A stretch of 64,000 nucleotides of DNA, taken from positions 5,270,001 to 5,334,000 of the forward strand of contig NZ_CP025030.1 of assembly GCF_002812705.1 (NCBI RefSeq), in the 5' to 3' direction. The notes beneath the pieces were generated by a model that was not told where the DNA came from, ran no database searches, and saw only the letters and a program-made list of their open reading frames with translations. The translations under genes and the position numbers were made by a program. Source of the DNA: Achromobacter spanius. GTDB taxonomy: Bacteria; Pseudomonadota; Gammaproteobacteria; Burkholderiales; Burkholderiaceae_B. Of this stretch, positions 26,401 to 34,337 are shown in pieces; position 1 is the first letter of the stretch; each line of letters opens with the position of its first letter.

Positions 26401-27600
26401 ATGACCAAGCAGATACAAGACGCCTACATCGTCGCCGCCACGCGCCTGCCGGTGGGCAAGCGCAACGGCGCCTACATCACCACGCGCCCCGACGACATGC
26501 TGGCCGCCGCGCTGAACGGCGCGCTGGCGCAGGCGCCGGCGCTGGACACCGCGCGCATCGAAGACGTGATTGCCGGCTGCGCCATGCCGGAAGCCGAACA
26601 AGGCATGAACGTGGCGCGCATCGGCCTGCTGCTGGCGGGCCTGCCGCAAAGCGTGGCGGGCGTGACCGTCAACCGCTTCTGCGCATCGGGCTTGCAGGCG
26701 GTGGCGGACGCCGCCGCGCGCATCCGCCTGGGCGAGGCCGACATCATGATCGGCGCGGGCACCGAATCCATGAGCGCGATGCCGCAGATCATGGGCAACA
26801 AGGTGTCGATGAACCCCGAGATCTTCGCCCACGACGAGAACATCGGCATGGCCTTCGGCATGGGCCTGACCGGTGAAAAGGTCGCTGAACGCTGGAAGGT
26901 CTCGCGCGAGGATCAGGACGCCTTCGCGCTGGCCTCGCACCAGAAGGCCTGCGCCGCGATCGCGGCCGGCCATTTCCGCGCTGAAACCACGCCGTATGAA
27001 GTCGTGTCGCATCTGCCGGACGGCGCCAGCGGCGCGGTGCGCGTGGTGCGCCGCCTGGTCGAGGTGGACGAAGGCCCGCGCCCGGACAGCAGCGCCGAAG
27101 CCTTGGCGCGGCTGCGCCCCGTGTTCTCGACGCGCGGCAGCGTCACGGCCGGCAATAGCTCGCAGATGTCCGACGGAGCGGCCGCCGTGGTGCTGGTGTC
27201 CGACCGCATCCTGCGCGAATTCAACCTGAGCCCGCTGGCGCGCTTTGTCAGCTTCGCGGTGGCCGGCGTGCCGCCCGAGGTGATGGGCATCGGCCCCGTC
27301 GCGGCCATCCCCAAGGTGCTGGAACGCGCCGGCATCACGCAAGACGCGCTGGACTGGATCGAGCTGAACGAAGCCTTCGCGGCCCAATCGCTGGCGGTGA
27401 TCCGCGAACTGAAACTGGACCCCACCAAGGTCAACCCGCTAGGCGGCGCCATTGCGTTGGGCCACCCGCTGGGCGCTACCGGCGCGATTCGCACGGCCAC
27501 CATCACGCACGGCCTGCGCCGCACGGGCGGCAAGTACGGGCTGGTCACCATGTGCATCGGCACCGGCATGGGCGCGGCCGGGCTGTTCGAAGCGATGTGA
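26401..27600 (+). CDS. acetyl-CoA acyltransferase (thiolase), FadA-like
   Basis: A 399-residue thiolase. The acylated Cys is C94 in N-R-F-C-A-S-G-L. The N-E-A-F-A-A-Q motif, the G-H-P-L-G-A-T-G loop and a C-terminal M-C-I-G-T-G-M-G with the second catalytic Cys are all present. I chose the ATG at 26401 (GAGGAAAG upstream) because the family starts just before the first strand; the frame is open 105 bases further up inside the FadN-like gene. It completes the FadN-FadA cycle and differs clearly from the thiolase at 19146. Confidence 0.92.
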   Translation: MTKQIQDAYIVAATRLPVGKRNGAYITTRPDDMLAAALNGALAQAPALDTARIEDVIAGCAMPEAEQGMNVARIGLLLAGLPQSVAGVTVNRFCASGLQAVADAAARIRLGEADIMIGAGTESMSAMPQIMGNKVSMNPEIFAHDENIGMAFGMGLTGEKVAERWKVSREDQDAFALASHQKACAAIAAGHFRAETTPYEVVSHLPDGASGAVRVVRRLVEVDEGPRPDSSAEALARLRPVFSTRGSVTAGNSSQMSDGAAAVVLVSDRILREFNLSPLARFVSFAVAGVPPEVMGIGPVAAIPKVLERAGITQDALDWIELNEAFAAQSLAVIRELKLDPTKVNPLGGAIALGHPLGATGAIRTATITHGLRRTGGKYGLVTMCIGTGMGAAGLFEAM

Positions 27601-27644
27601 TGCCTGGCGCGATCCTGCGAAATCACCTTGCGACATAACCCGGC

Positions 27645-28199
27645 ATGCCCAGCATGAAGCCCTATTGGTTCAAGAACCTGTCGCCGGAATGGCGCGCGCG
27701 CCTGATGCGGGTGGGCTTCAATCTGCATCCGGCGTTTCGCGCCACCGGCGGCCGCGTGATGCTTGTGTCGCCGGACTTCCAGCACATCCGCATCAAGCTG
27801 CCGCTGTTGCGGCGCACGCGCAATATCGTGGGCTCGATGTACGGCGGGTCGCTGTTCGCGGTGACGGACGGCGCCCACCCCACCATGCTGATGTCGGCGC
27901 TGGGCCCGGACCACATTGTGTGGGACAAGGCGGCGTCCATCCGCTTCCGCAAGCCGGCCTACACGACCCTGTACGCCGACTTCCGGCTGCCGCCCGGAGA
28001 AATCGCGGAGATACGTGGCGTGCTCGCCCGCGACCACGAAACCACCCGCACGTACACGGTGGAATTGAAGGACAAGGACGGCGTGGTGTATGCCGTGGTG
28101 GAACGCACGATCTATATCGCGGACAAGAAGTTCTACAAGCAAAAGAACACAGGAGGAGACTCATGCAAAGCATCTCTGGAGGGCGATACCCCGCCCTGA
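27645..28199 (+). CDS. DUF4442 hotdog-fold protein, thioesterase-like
   Basis: A 184-residue cytoplasmic protein resembling DUF4442 (YiiD_C/PaaI-like hotdog fold). The hotdog helix reads G-S-M-Y-G-G-S-L-F-A-V-T-D, followed by strands ending in V-E-R-T-I-Y-I. Relatives are putative acyl-CoA thioesterases, which would suit release of acids from excess acyl-CoA, but no reaction is shown for this gene. The last 37 bases overlap the following gene in another frame. An in-frame ATG at 27654 is an alternative start. Confidence 0.8.
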   Translation: MPSMKPYWFKNLSPEWRARLMRVGFNLHPAFRATGGRVMLVSPDFQHIRIKLPLLRRTRNIVGSMYGGSLFAVTDGAHPTMLMSALGPDHIVWDKAASIRFRKPAYTTLYADFRLPPGEIAEIRGVLARDHETTRTYTVELKDKDGVVYAVVERTIYIADKKFYKQKNTGGDSCKASLEGDTPP

Positions 28200-28756
28200 G
28201 CCTGATCCTTGCCGCCAGCCTGGCGGCGGCTGCGCCCACGTTCGCCGCCGACATGGAAGTGGCCGGCCAGCGCGTGCCGGAACACATGACCGAAGGCGGC
28301 CGTACGCTGGTGCTCAACGGCGCGGGCCTGCGCACCCGATTCGTCGTGAAGGTCTACGTGGCCGCGCTGTACGTCACCACGAAAAGCCAGGACGCAGCGG
28401 CGGTGATCAACAGCACCGAGCCGCGCCGCATCCGTTTGCAATTGCTGCGTGACGTGGACAGCGAGAGTCTGGACGAGGCGCTGCAAGACGGCCTGCGCGA
28501 CAACACGCCGCCTAAGGAACTTGCCACGCTGAAAGCGTCGGCGGACCGCCTGAAAAGCCTGGTGGCCGATCTGGGCATTGCCCGCGAGGGCGATGTGGTC
28601 GACGTGGATTTCGACGCCCAAGGCGTTGCCGTGACCCACAACGGCAAGCACCGGGGCCGCGTTGACAACCCCGATTTCGCGCGCGCCTTGCTCCGCGTCT
28701 GGCTGGGCGACAAACCCGCGCAGACATCCCTGAAGAATGCCCTGTTGGGCAACTAG
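28163..28756 (+). CDS. secreted chalcone-isomerase-fold protein
   Basis: A 197-residue protein. A signal peptide of about 29 residues ends in T-F-A-A, and the rest matches the bacterial chalcone isomerase-like domain (Chalcone_3): G-A-G-L-R-T-R-F-V-V-K-V-Y-V-A-A-L-Y near 50-70 and a C-terminal L-L-R-V-W-L-G-D-K-P segment. Plant relatives with this fold bind fatty acids, so a periplasmic fatty-acid-binding role is plausible here but unproven. AGGAGGAG sits 5 bases before the ATG, and the gene starts inside the preceding DUF4442 gene. Confidence 0.83.
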   Translation: MQSISGGRYPALSLILAASLAAAAPTFAADMEVAGQRVPEHMTEGGRTLVLNGAGLRTRFVVKVYVAALYVTTKSQDAAAVINSTEPRRIRLQLLRDVDSESLDEALQDGLRDNTPPKELATLKASADRLKSLVADLGIAREGDVVDVDFDAQGVAVTHNGKHRGRVDNPDFARALLRVWLGDKPAQTSLKNALLGN

Positions 28757-28771
28757 GCGGAACCGCACACG

Positions 28772-30469
28772 ATGGAACGAATCTGGCACAAGAGCTATCC
28801 CGCAGGCATTCCCGCGGAGATCGAGGTGGACGGCGTCACCACGCTGGTCTCGGTCGTGCGGGACAGTTGCCGCCGCTACGCGGACAAACCCGCGTACCTG
28901 AGCATGGGCAAGTCCATCAGCTACGCCGAACTGGACGGGCTGACGCGCGACTTCGCCGCGTGGCTGCACGCGAATGGCCTGGGCAAAGGCGACCGCATCG
29001 CGCTGATGATGCCCAACCTGCTGCAATACCCCGTCTGCCTGTTCGGCGCCTTGCGCGCCGGGTGCATCGTGGTCAACTGCAACCCGCTGTACACCGCGCA
29101 CGAGCTTGAACACCAGTTGGCGGATTCGGGCGCGCGCGCCATCGTGGTGGCGGACAACTTCGCGGCCACGGTACAGAAAGCCCTGCCTGGGAGCACGGTC
29201 GAACACGTGCTGGTGACGTCCATCGGCGAAATGCTGGGTCCGCTGAAAGGCCGGCTGGTGGACTTCGTGATCCGTCGCGTCAAGCGCATGGTGCCGGCGT
29301 GGTCGCTGCCCGGCCACGTGCGCCTGGGCGATGCGCTGCGCGCCGGCCGCCAGGCGCCGTTCACCGAAGTGCCGCTGAACCAGCGCGACCTGGCCTGCCT
29401 GCAATACACGGGCGGCACCACCGGCGTGGCCAAGGCCGCGATGCTGACGCACGGCAATCTGGTAGCGAACGTGAACCAGGCTCATGCCTGGATCAAGCCG
29501 CTGGTCAAGGATGGCGAAGAGTGCATCGTCACGGCCTTGCCGCTGTATCACATCTTTGCGCTGACGGCGAACTGCCTGACGTTCATGAAGATCGGCGCCA
29601 GCAACCTGCTGATCATCAACCCGCGTGACATTGCCGGGCTGATCAAGGAAATGAGCCAGGTGCCATTTTCGGCATTCACCGGCGTCAATACCTTGTTCAA
29701 CGCGCTGCTGAATCATCCCGATTTCGCCAAGCTGGATTTTTCGCGCCTGCGCCTGACCATGGGCGGCGGCATGGCGGTACAGCGCGCCGTGGCCGAGCGC
29801 TGGCGCGCGGTCACGGGCAAGTCGCTGGCGCAGGCCTACGGGCTGACCGAGACGTCACCCGCCGTCACCGTCAACCCGCTGGACGTCAAGGCGTTCACCG
29901 GGTCGATCGGGCTGCCGGTGCCGTCCACCGACATCTCCATCCGCAACGATGAAGGCGTGGAACTGGGCGTGGGTGAAACAGGCGAGATCTGCGTGCGCGG
30001 CCCGCAAGTCACCCAGGGCTACTGGAACCGTCCCGACGAAACCGCCTTGGTGCTGTACCCGGACGGCTACCTGCGCACGGGCGACATCGGCTACGTGGAC
30101 CAGGACGGCTACGTGTTCCTGATCGACCGCAAGAAAGACATGATCCTGGTGTCGGGATTTAACGTGTACCCCAACGAGGTCGAGGACGCGGCCGCGCTGC
30201 ATCCCGGCGTGCGCGAAGTGGCCGCGGTCGGCGTGCCGGACGAACGCTCGGGCGAAGCGGTCAAGCTATACGTGATCCGCAAGGATCCCACGCTGGACGC
30301 CGAAACGCTGATCGCGCATTGCCGCACGCAACTGACAGGCTACAAGGTGCCGCGCCAGGTGGAATTCCGCGATGACTTGCCGCGCACCAACGTGGGCAAG
30401 ATCCTGCGGCGGGAACTGAAACCCGACGCTCCCCCGCAGGTGGAAAAGCAAAGCGTCGGCCAGGATTGA
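28772..30469 (+). CDS. fadD: long-chain fatty acid-CoA ligase FadD
   Basis: A 565-residue AMP-forming acyl-CoA synthetase that activates fatty acids at the inner membrane. The ATP-binding signature YTGGTTGVAKAAMLTH lies near residue 211, the Y-G-L-T-E-T-S-P motif near 356 and the D-R-K-K-D-M-I hinge near 453. The C-terminal catalytic Lys is in N-V-G-K-I-L-R. Length matches E. coli FadD (561). It is the last gene of the fad run, 15 bases after the chalcone-isomerase-fold gene. A 199-bp repeat unit follows. Confidence 0.93.
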   Translation: MERIWHKSYPAGIPAEIEVDGVTTLVSVVRDSCRRYADKPAYLSMGKSISYAELDGLTRDFAAWLHANGLGKGDRIALMMPNLLQYPVCLFGALRAGCIVVNCNPLYTAHELEHQLADSGARAIVVADNFAATVQKALPGSTVEHVLVTSIGEMLGPLKGRLVDFVIRRVKRMVPAWSLPGHVRLGDALRAGRQAPFTEVPLNQRDLACLQYTGGTTGVAKAAMLTHGNLVANVNQAHAWIKPLVKDGEECIVTALPLYHIFALTANCLTFMKIGASNLLIINPRDIAGLIKEMSQVPFSAFTGVNTLFNALLNHPDFAKLDFSRLRLTMGGGMAVQRAVAERWRAVTGKSLAQAYGLTETSPAVTVNPLDVKAFTGSIGLPVPSTDISIRNDEGVELGVGETGEICVRGPQVTQGYWNRPDETALVLYPDGYLRTGDIGYVDQDGYVFLIDRKKDMILVSGFNVYPNEVEDAAALHPGVREVAAVGVPDERSGEAVKLYVIRKDPTLDAETLIAHCRTQLTGYKVPRQVEFRDDLPRTNVGKILRRELKPDAPPQVEKQSVGQD

Positions 30470-30485
30470 AAACCCCAACGGCTTT

Positions 30486-30701
30486 TTGCGCCAGCCGCGG
30501 CAGTAGGATGGGTGGAGCGCGGCAAGGTCATGCCAAGAACCGCTGGCGCCGATCGCGCGGAACCCATCTTGCAACGGTTGCTATATGGCGAGGCTGCGGA
30601 AGAATTGGGGCGCTGCTTGATGGGTTTCGCGCGATCGGCGGTTCGTTCTTTTTGTTGCTTTGCCGCGCTCCACCCATCCTACGGTTGCGCCAGCCGTGGC
30701 A
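30486..30701 (+). repeat. single 199-bp repeat unit with perfect 23-bp inverted ends
   Basis: GTAGGATGGGTGGAGCGCGGCAA-type ends at 30503-30525 and 30660-30682 are perfect 23-base inverted repeats. An inner pair, 30548-30568 and 30619-30639, matches at 20 of 21 bases. A 17-base direct repeat (30486-30502 and 30685-30701, one mismatch) flanks the unit at a 199-base distance. The sequence between is homologous to the array at 9.7 and 11.2 kb. Confidence 0.9.
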
Positions 30702-30730
30702 TCTTGGCCGTCTTCCTGGCCCTACCCTCG

Positions 30731-32335
30731 CTACCACTGCCCGAAGAACACGCCCGCCCGCTTATGCGCGTTGGTGGCCTTTTCCACGGCCTCGTCGCTG
30801 ATGGTGGTGCGCCGCTTGCCGCGCAGTATCCAGTCCAACAGGCGCTGGCGCAGTTCCAGCCTTGTCGCCGCGTGCGTGGCACTGGTGCCCAGGTCCTGGA
30901 ACTCCTCAGGGTCGGCGTGCAGGTCAAAGAGCTGCTCGGGCTCGTCCAGCCAATACACGTAGCGCCAGCGGTCCGTGCGCACCGACCAGGCGCGCGCATT
31001 CTGTGGTGTCTTGCCGCGCAGGATGCGGGCCTGGCGGAAGCTGTAGTCCAGCTCCGAGAACACGCAGTCGCGCCATTCCGTGCCGGATGCAGTACTGGAT
31101 CCTGTACCGAATGCAGAGCCCGCCCCTCGGCCATGCAGCAGCGTTTGCAGTTCCCTGCCTTCCAGCCGATGCGACGGTCCGGGCGTGCCCAATGCGCGCA
31201 GCACCGTGGGCACGACGTCGACGCTTTCCACCATGTCGTTCAAGGCCTGCCCGCGCGTGGCGTTGGCCGCCGCCGACGGGTCCATCACGATGAACGGCAC
31301 GCGCTGCACGGTGTCATAGAACAGTTCTTTTTCGCCCAGCCAGTGGTCGCCCAGGAAGTCGCCGTGGTCGGCCGTGAACACGATCAGCGTGTTCTTCATC
31401 AGGCCCGCGCCTTCCATGTAGTCGAACAAGCGCCCCAGGTGATCGTCCAGTTGCCGGATCAACCCTTGATACGCCGGCCGCACCACGCGCACGCATTCGT
31501 CCGACGAAAAGCTGACGCTCTCTTCCTGCTGCCGATAGGCGGCGACCACGGGGTGGGCGTTCGCCAATTCTTCCTGGTTGCGCCGCACCGGCAGGCATTG
31601 ATCGGCGGTATAGCGCTGGTGGTACGGGGCCGGGGCCATGTAGGGCCAGTGCGGCTTGACGTAGCTCAGGTGCAGCACCCAGGGCTGGCTGCCGCGTTGC
31701 TGCATGAAGTCCAGCGCCTGATCCGTCATGTAGGCGGTTTCGGAATGCGCTTCGGCCACGCGCGACGGCAGATGCACGTTGCGCATGTTCCAGCCGCTGG
31801 CGATCTGGCCGTTGGCGTCCACGCCGGCAATCACGTAGTCGGTCCAGGGGTCGGCGCTGTCGTAGCCGTGGCGGCGCAGAAAGGCCGGGTAGCCGCTTTC
31901 CTGGCCGGGGGTGTGGTGGCCATCGTAGCGGTCCAGTTCCGTGAAGCCGCCCCGGCTGAGCAGCACGCCCAGCTCGGACGCGCCGTCGATGGCCAGCCGT
32001 TCCATGCCAGCCTTGTCGGGAATGATGTGGGTCTTGCCGGCCAGGGCCAGCTCGCGTCCCTGCCCCGCCAGGTACTCGCCCAGCGTGATCTCGTTGACCG
32101 ACAGCGGCACGCGGTTCCACGTAGCCCCGTGGCGCGACGGATAGCGGCCCGTGTAGTAGCTCATGCGCGACGGACCACACACACCCGAGTTCACGAAGGC
32201 GCGATCAAAGCGCACGCCGCGCGCCGCCAGCGCATCCAGGCTGGGGGTTTGCAAATAGGGATGGCCATAGCAGCTAAGGTGATCCGCCCGCAACTGGTCG
32301 GCCATGATGAACAACACATTCTGCACCGTGCTCAT
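30731..32335 (-). CDS. sulfatase (formylglycine type)
   Basis: A 534-residue sulfatase-family hydrolase. The C-x-P-S-R motif is C53-G-P-S-R57, the Cys of which is converted to formylglycine. Metal ligands start with M-A-D-Q near 11-14, and a later H-x-D-H pair (T-A-D-H-G-D-F-L-G) is present. The opening N-V-L-F-I-M-A-D-Q-L resembles choline sulfatases and phosphonate monoester hydrolases. No signal peptide is seen, so it is probably cytoplasmic. The ATG at 32335 lies 8 bases after the Bug gene; the open frame further upstream is antisense-like shadow. Substrate unknown. Confidence 0.87.
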   Translation of the reverse strand: MSTVQNVLFIMADQLRADHLSCYGHPYLQTPSLDALAARGVRFDRAFVNSGVCGPSRMSYYTGRYPSRHGATWNRVPLSVNEITLGEYLAGQGRELALAGKTHIIPDKAGMERLAIDGASELGVLLSRGGFTELDRYDGHHTPGQESGYPAFLRRHGYDSADPWTDYVIAGVDANGQIASGWNMRNVHLPSRVAEAHSETAYMTDQALDFMQQRGSQPWVLHLSYVKPHWPYMAPAPYHQRYTADQCLPVRRNQEELANAHPVVAAYRQQEESVSFSSDECVRVVRPAYQGLIRQLDDHLGRLFDYMEGAGLMKNTLIVFTADHGDFLGDHWLGEKELFYDTVQRVPFIVMDPSAAANATRGQALNDMVESVDVVPTVLRALGTPGPSHRLEGRELQTLLHGRGAGSAFGTGSSTASGTEWRDCVFSELDYSFRQARILRGKTPQNARAWSVRTDRWRYVYWLDEPEQLFDLHADPEEFQDLGTSATHAATRLELRQRLLDWILRGKRRTTISDEAVEKATNAHKRAGVFFGQW

Positions 32336-32343
32336 TGCCGCCC

Positions 32344-33330
32344 CTATTGCGTGGCCGTGAAGCCGGAGTCGCGCACCACCGGTTCCCATTGCTTGCGGTA
32401 GGCATCCAGTGCGCCGGCGGTACCCGCCGCGTCCTGCGATACCGGTTCCAGGAACACGGCGCGCACGGCTTCTTCCATGGTGGGTTCGCGCAGGATGGCG
32501 GCAATGTCCGCGCCCAGTCGATCCACCTTGGCCTTGGGCATGGCGGCGGGCGCGAAGAAGGCGTTCCAACCGTCGGCGGCCAGGTCCACGCCGCTTTCCT
32601 TGAAGGTGGGCACGTCTTGCAGATCCGCGTCGCGCGTGTCGCCGGACGTGGCAAGAATGCGGATCTTGCCGGCGCGGTGCTGCGGCAGCAGGGTGTCCAG
32701 CGTGTCGATGCCTTGCGGCAGGATGCCGCCGATCAGTTCCGATATCAACGGCGCGGACCCGCGATAGCCGATCACTTCGGGTTCCTGCTTGATCTCGCGG
32801 CCCAGCATCAGCGCGAAGAAGTGCGGCAGGCTGCCGGTGGCCGGCACGCCCACCGTGAATTGCTTGGGGTTGGCGCGCAACCACTCGCGCAGGGCTGGGA
32901 CGTCCTTGATGGGCGAGCTGGCCGGCACGGCCAGGGCAAACTTGTAGCGGCTGACCAGCGACACCGGCGTGAAGTCGCGCTTGGCGTCATACCCGGGTTG
33001 GGCATAGACCAGCGGCGCCACGACCATGACCGCGGGGTTGGCCAGCATCAGCACGTTCTGCCCAGCCGGCGCCGCATGCAGCGCCTGGGCCGCGATGCGT
33101 CCGCCTGCCCCGGTTTTGTTTTCAACCACCACGGGCACGCCCACGCGGTCCTTCAAGCGGTCGGCAACCAGCCGCGCAATGCGGTCGGAACTGCCGCCTG
33201 GCGGATAGCCCACCACCAGCGTCAAGGTGCCGTCCAGCGGCGCCTGCTGCGCACAGGCCAGCGAGGCCCCTCCGGCCATGGCCGTGGCCACGATGGCTTT
33301 TGCTATCCATCCCTTGGTCCATTGATGCAT
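32344..33330 (-). CDS. Bug/TctC-family periplasmic solute-binding protein
   Basis: A 328-residue protein. A signal peptide ends near residue 27 (S-L-A-C-A-Q), followed by the TctC/Bug signature V-V-G-Y-P-P-G-G-S-S-D, V-V-V-E-N-K-T-G-A-G-G and the G-Y-R-G-S-A-P segment. Bug proteins bind carboxylates or related small molecules for tripartite tricarboxylate transporters; no TctA/B genes are in the window, so its membrane partner is elsewhere or it acts as a sensor. It is the first gene of a two-gene operon with the sulfatase, suggesting a sulfated carboxylate. AGGAGAAG precedes the ATG. Confidence 0.9.
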   Translation of the reverse strand: MHQWTKGWIAKAIVATAMAGGASLACAQQAPLDGTLTLVVGYPPGGSSDRIARLVADRLKDRVGVPVVVENKTGAGGRIAAQALHAAPAGQNVLMLANPAVMVVAPLVYAQPGYDAKRDFTPVSLVSRYKFALAVPASSPIKDVPALREWLRANPKQFTVGVPATGSLPHFFALMLGREIKQEPEVIGYRGSAPLISELIGGILPQGIDTLDTLLPQHRAGKIRILATSGDTRDADLQDVPTFKESGVDLAADGWNAFFAPAAMPKAKVDRLGADIAAILREPTMEEAVRAVFLEPVSQDAAGTAGALDAYRKQWEPVVRDSGFTATQ

Positions 33331-33410
33331 CGTCTTCTCCTGGGGACAGTGGCCTGCTGTCGGTTATGGTTCTTTCTGCCTGGCCCAATCCAAATAAGCA
33401 GAAACAATTT

Positions 33411-33428
33411 AGCAACGCAGCCGTTGCT
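33411..33428. promoter_or_regulatory. candidate MarR operator (AGCAACG-N4-CGTTGCT)
   Basis: A perfect 7-base inverted repeat with a 4-base spacer midway between the divergent Bug and marR genes, the usual place for a MarR-type operator controlling both. Confidence 0.55.
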
Positions 33429-33511
33429 TGATCTAATCCAGGACTTTCAATAACGATATGCAGCACGCACCGCGCAGCACGCGGCCCGCGCCGCGGCAAG
33501 GAGGAGACGCC

Positions 33512-34096
33512 ATGCCAATCCACCCGACATCCGGTCTGCCGCCGTCAGGCCGGCCCGAATCCGGTCAGCCCCCAGGCCAGCCCCCATCGGACCCGCCGCC
33601 CCACCTGGCCGACATGCTGATGTACCGGCTGTACCAGGCGTGGTCGCAGTCCAACCCGGTTTTCGTGCGGCTGTGTGAAGGCCGTTTCGGCATCACGCGC
33701 CGCGAATGGCGCATTCTGGCCTGCGCTATCGAAGGCGGCATCATGAGTTCGGCCGAGCTGGCCGCTGCCGCCAAGCTGGATCTTGCCCGCACGTCGCGCA
33801 CGCTGGGCGCGCTGTGCGAAAAAGGCTGGCTGCGCCGCTTGCACGACAGCACCGACCGCCGCGTCGTGCGGGTCGAAGCCACGGCCGAGGGGCTGGCCCG
33901 CTACCGGGCGCTGCTGCCCGAGGTCTTGCGCTTGAACGAACTGCTGGTGCAGGACTTGAGCGATGCCGAAGTCGCCCTGCTGCGCGACTTTCTGGGCCGC
34001 ATCGAGCAGCGCGGGCGGCGCATGGCCGAAGACAACATCGTGGCGGACAAGGCCAGCCGCCGCGAGGGCGGGACCCGGCGCGCGCAGTATGCCTGA
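33512..34096 (+). CDS. MarR-family transcription regulator
   Basis: A 194-residue regulator. A Pro-rich leader of about 30 residues precedes the winged helix (about 60-130): F-G-I-T-R-R-E-W-R-I-L, S-A-E-L-A-A-A-A-K-L-D-L-A-R-T-S-R-T-L and the wing with D-S-T-D-R-R-V-V-R-V. I chose the ATG at 33512 because AAGGAGGAG lies 6 bases upstream; an in-frame ATG at 33458 has no such site. It is divergent from the Bug-sulfatase operon with a palindrome between, so it probably controls that operon. Confidence 0.87.
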   Translation: MPIHPTSGLPPSGRPESGQPPGQPPSDPPPHLADMLMYRLYQAWSQSNPVFVRLCEGRFGITRREWRILACAIEGGIMSSAELAAAAKLDLARTSRTLGALCEKGWLRRLHDSTDRRVVRVEATAEGLARYRALLPEVLRLNELLVQDLSDAEVALLRDFLGRIEQRGRRMAEDNIVADKASRREGGTRRAQYA

Positions 34097-34266
34097 GCCG
34101 GGTGTCGCGCCGGACCAACAATGCGGCGGGGTCAGCGCTGCCTGAGCACCCATCGCCAAGCCACTGAAAGAAAAGGCTTTTACAGAGACGAAGGCGTCGG
34201 CCGGCACGATTTGCAGGCCTTTTTTACATCTGGGACAGAGCGCGCGGCTAGGCGCGCCAGCACGGC

Positions 34267-34285
34267 TCAATTAATAATAATTATC
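34267..34285. promoter_or_regulatory. Fur-like box
   Basis: A 19-base AT-rich segment matches the Fur consensus GATAATGATAATCATTATC at 13 of 19 positions by eye. It stands out in GC-rich DNA just upstream of a siderophore receptor gene. Confidence 0.55.
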
Positions 34286-34337
34286 GTTGCCATTCCTATA
34301 TGTAATCAGCGGCCATCGCGCCCGCAGGGGACCTCAC

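Noticed and set aside
23928-26408. 826-residue minus-strand frame opposite the FadN-like gene
   Set aside because: Shadow frame without motifs; the plus strand has a complete fusion enzyme.
34287-34337. Upstream TTG start for the TonB receptor
   Set aside because: No ribosome-binding site, overlap with the Fur-like box, and it would put 17 residues before the signal peptide.
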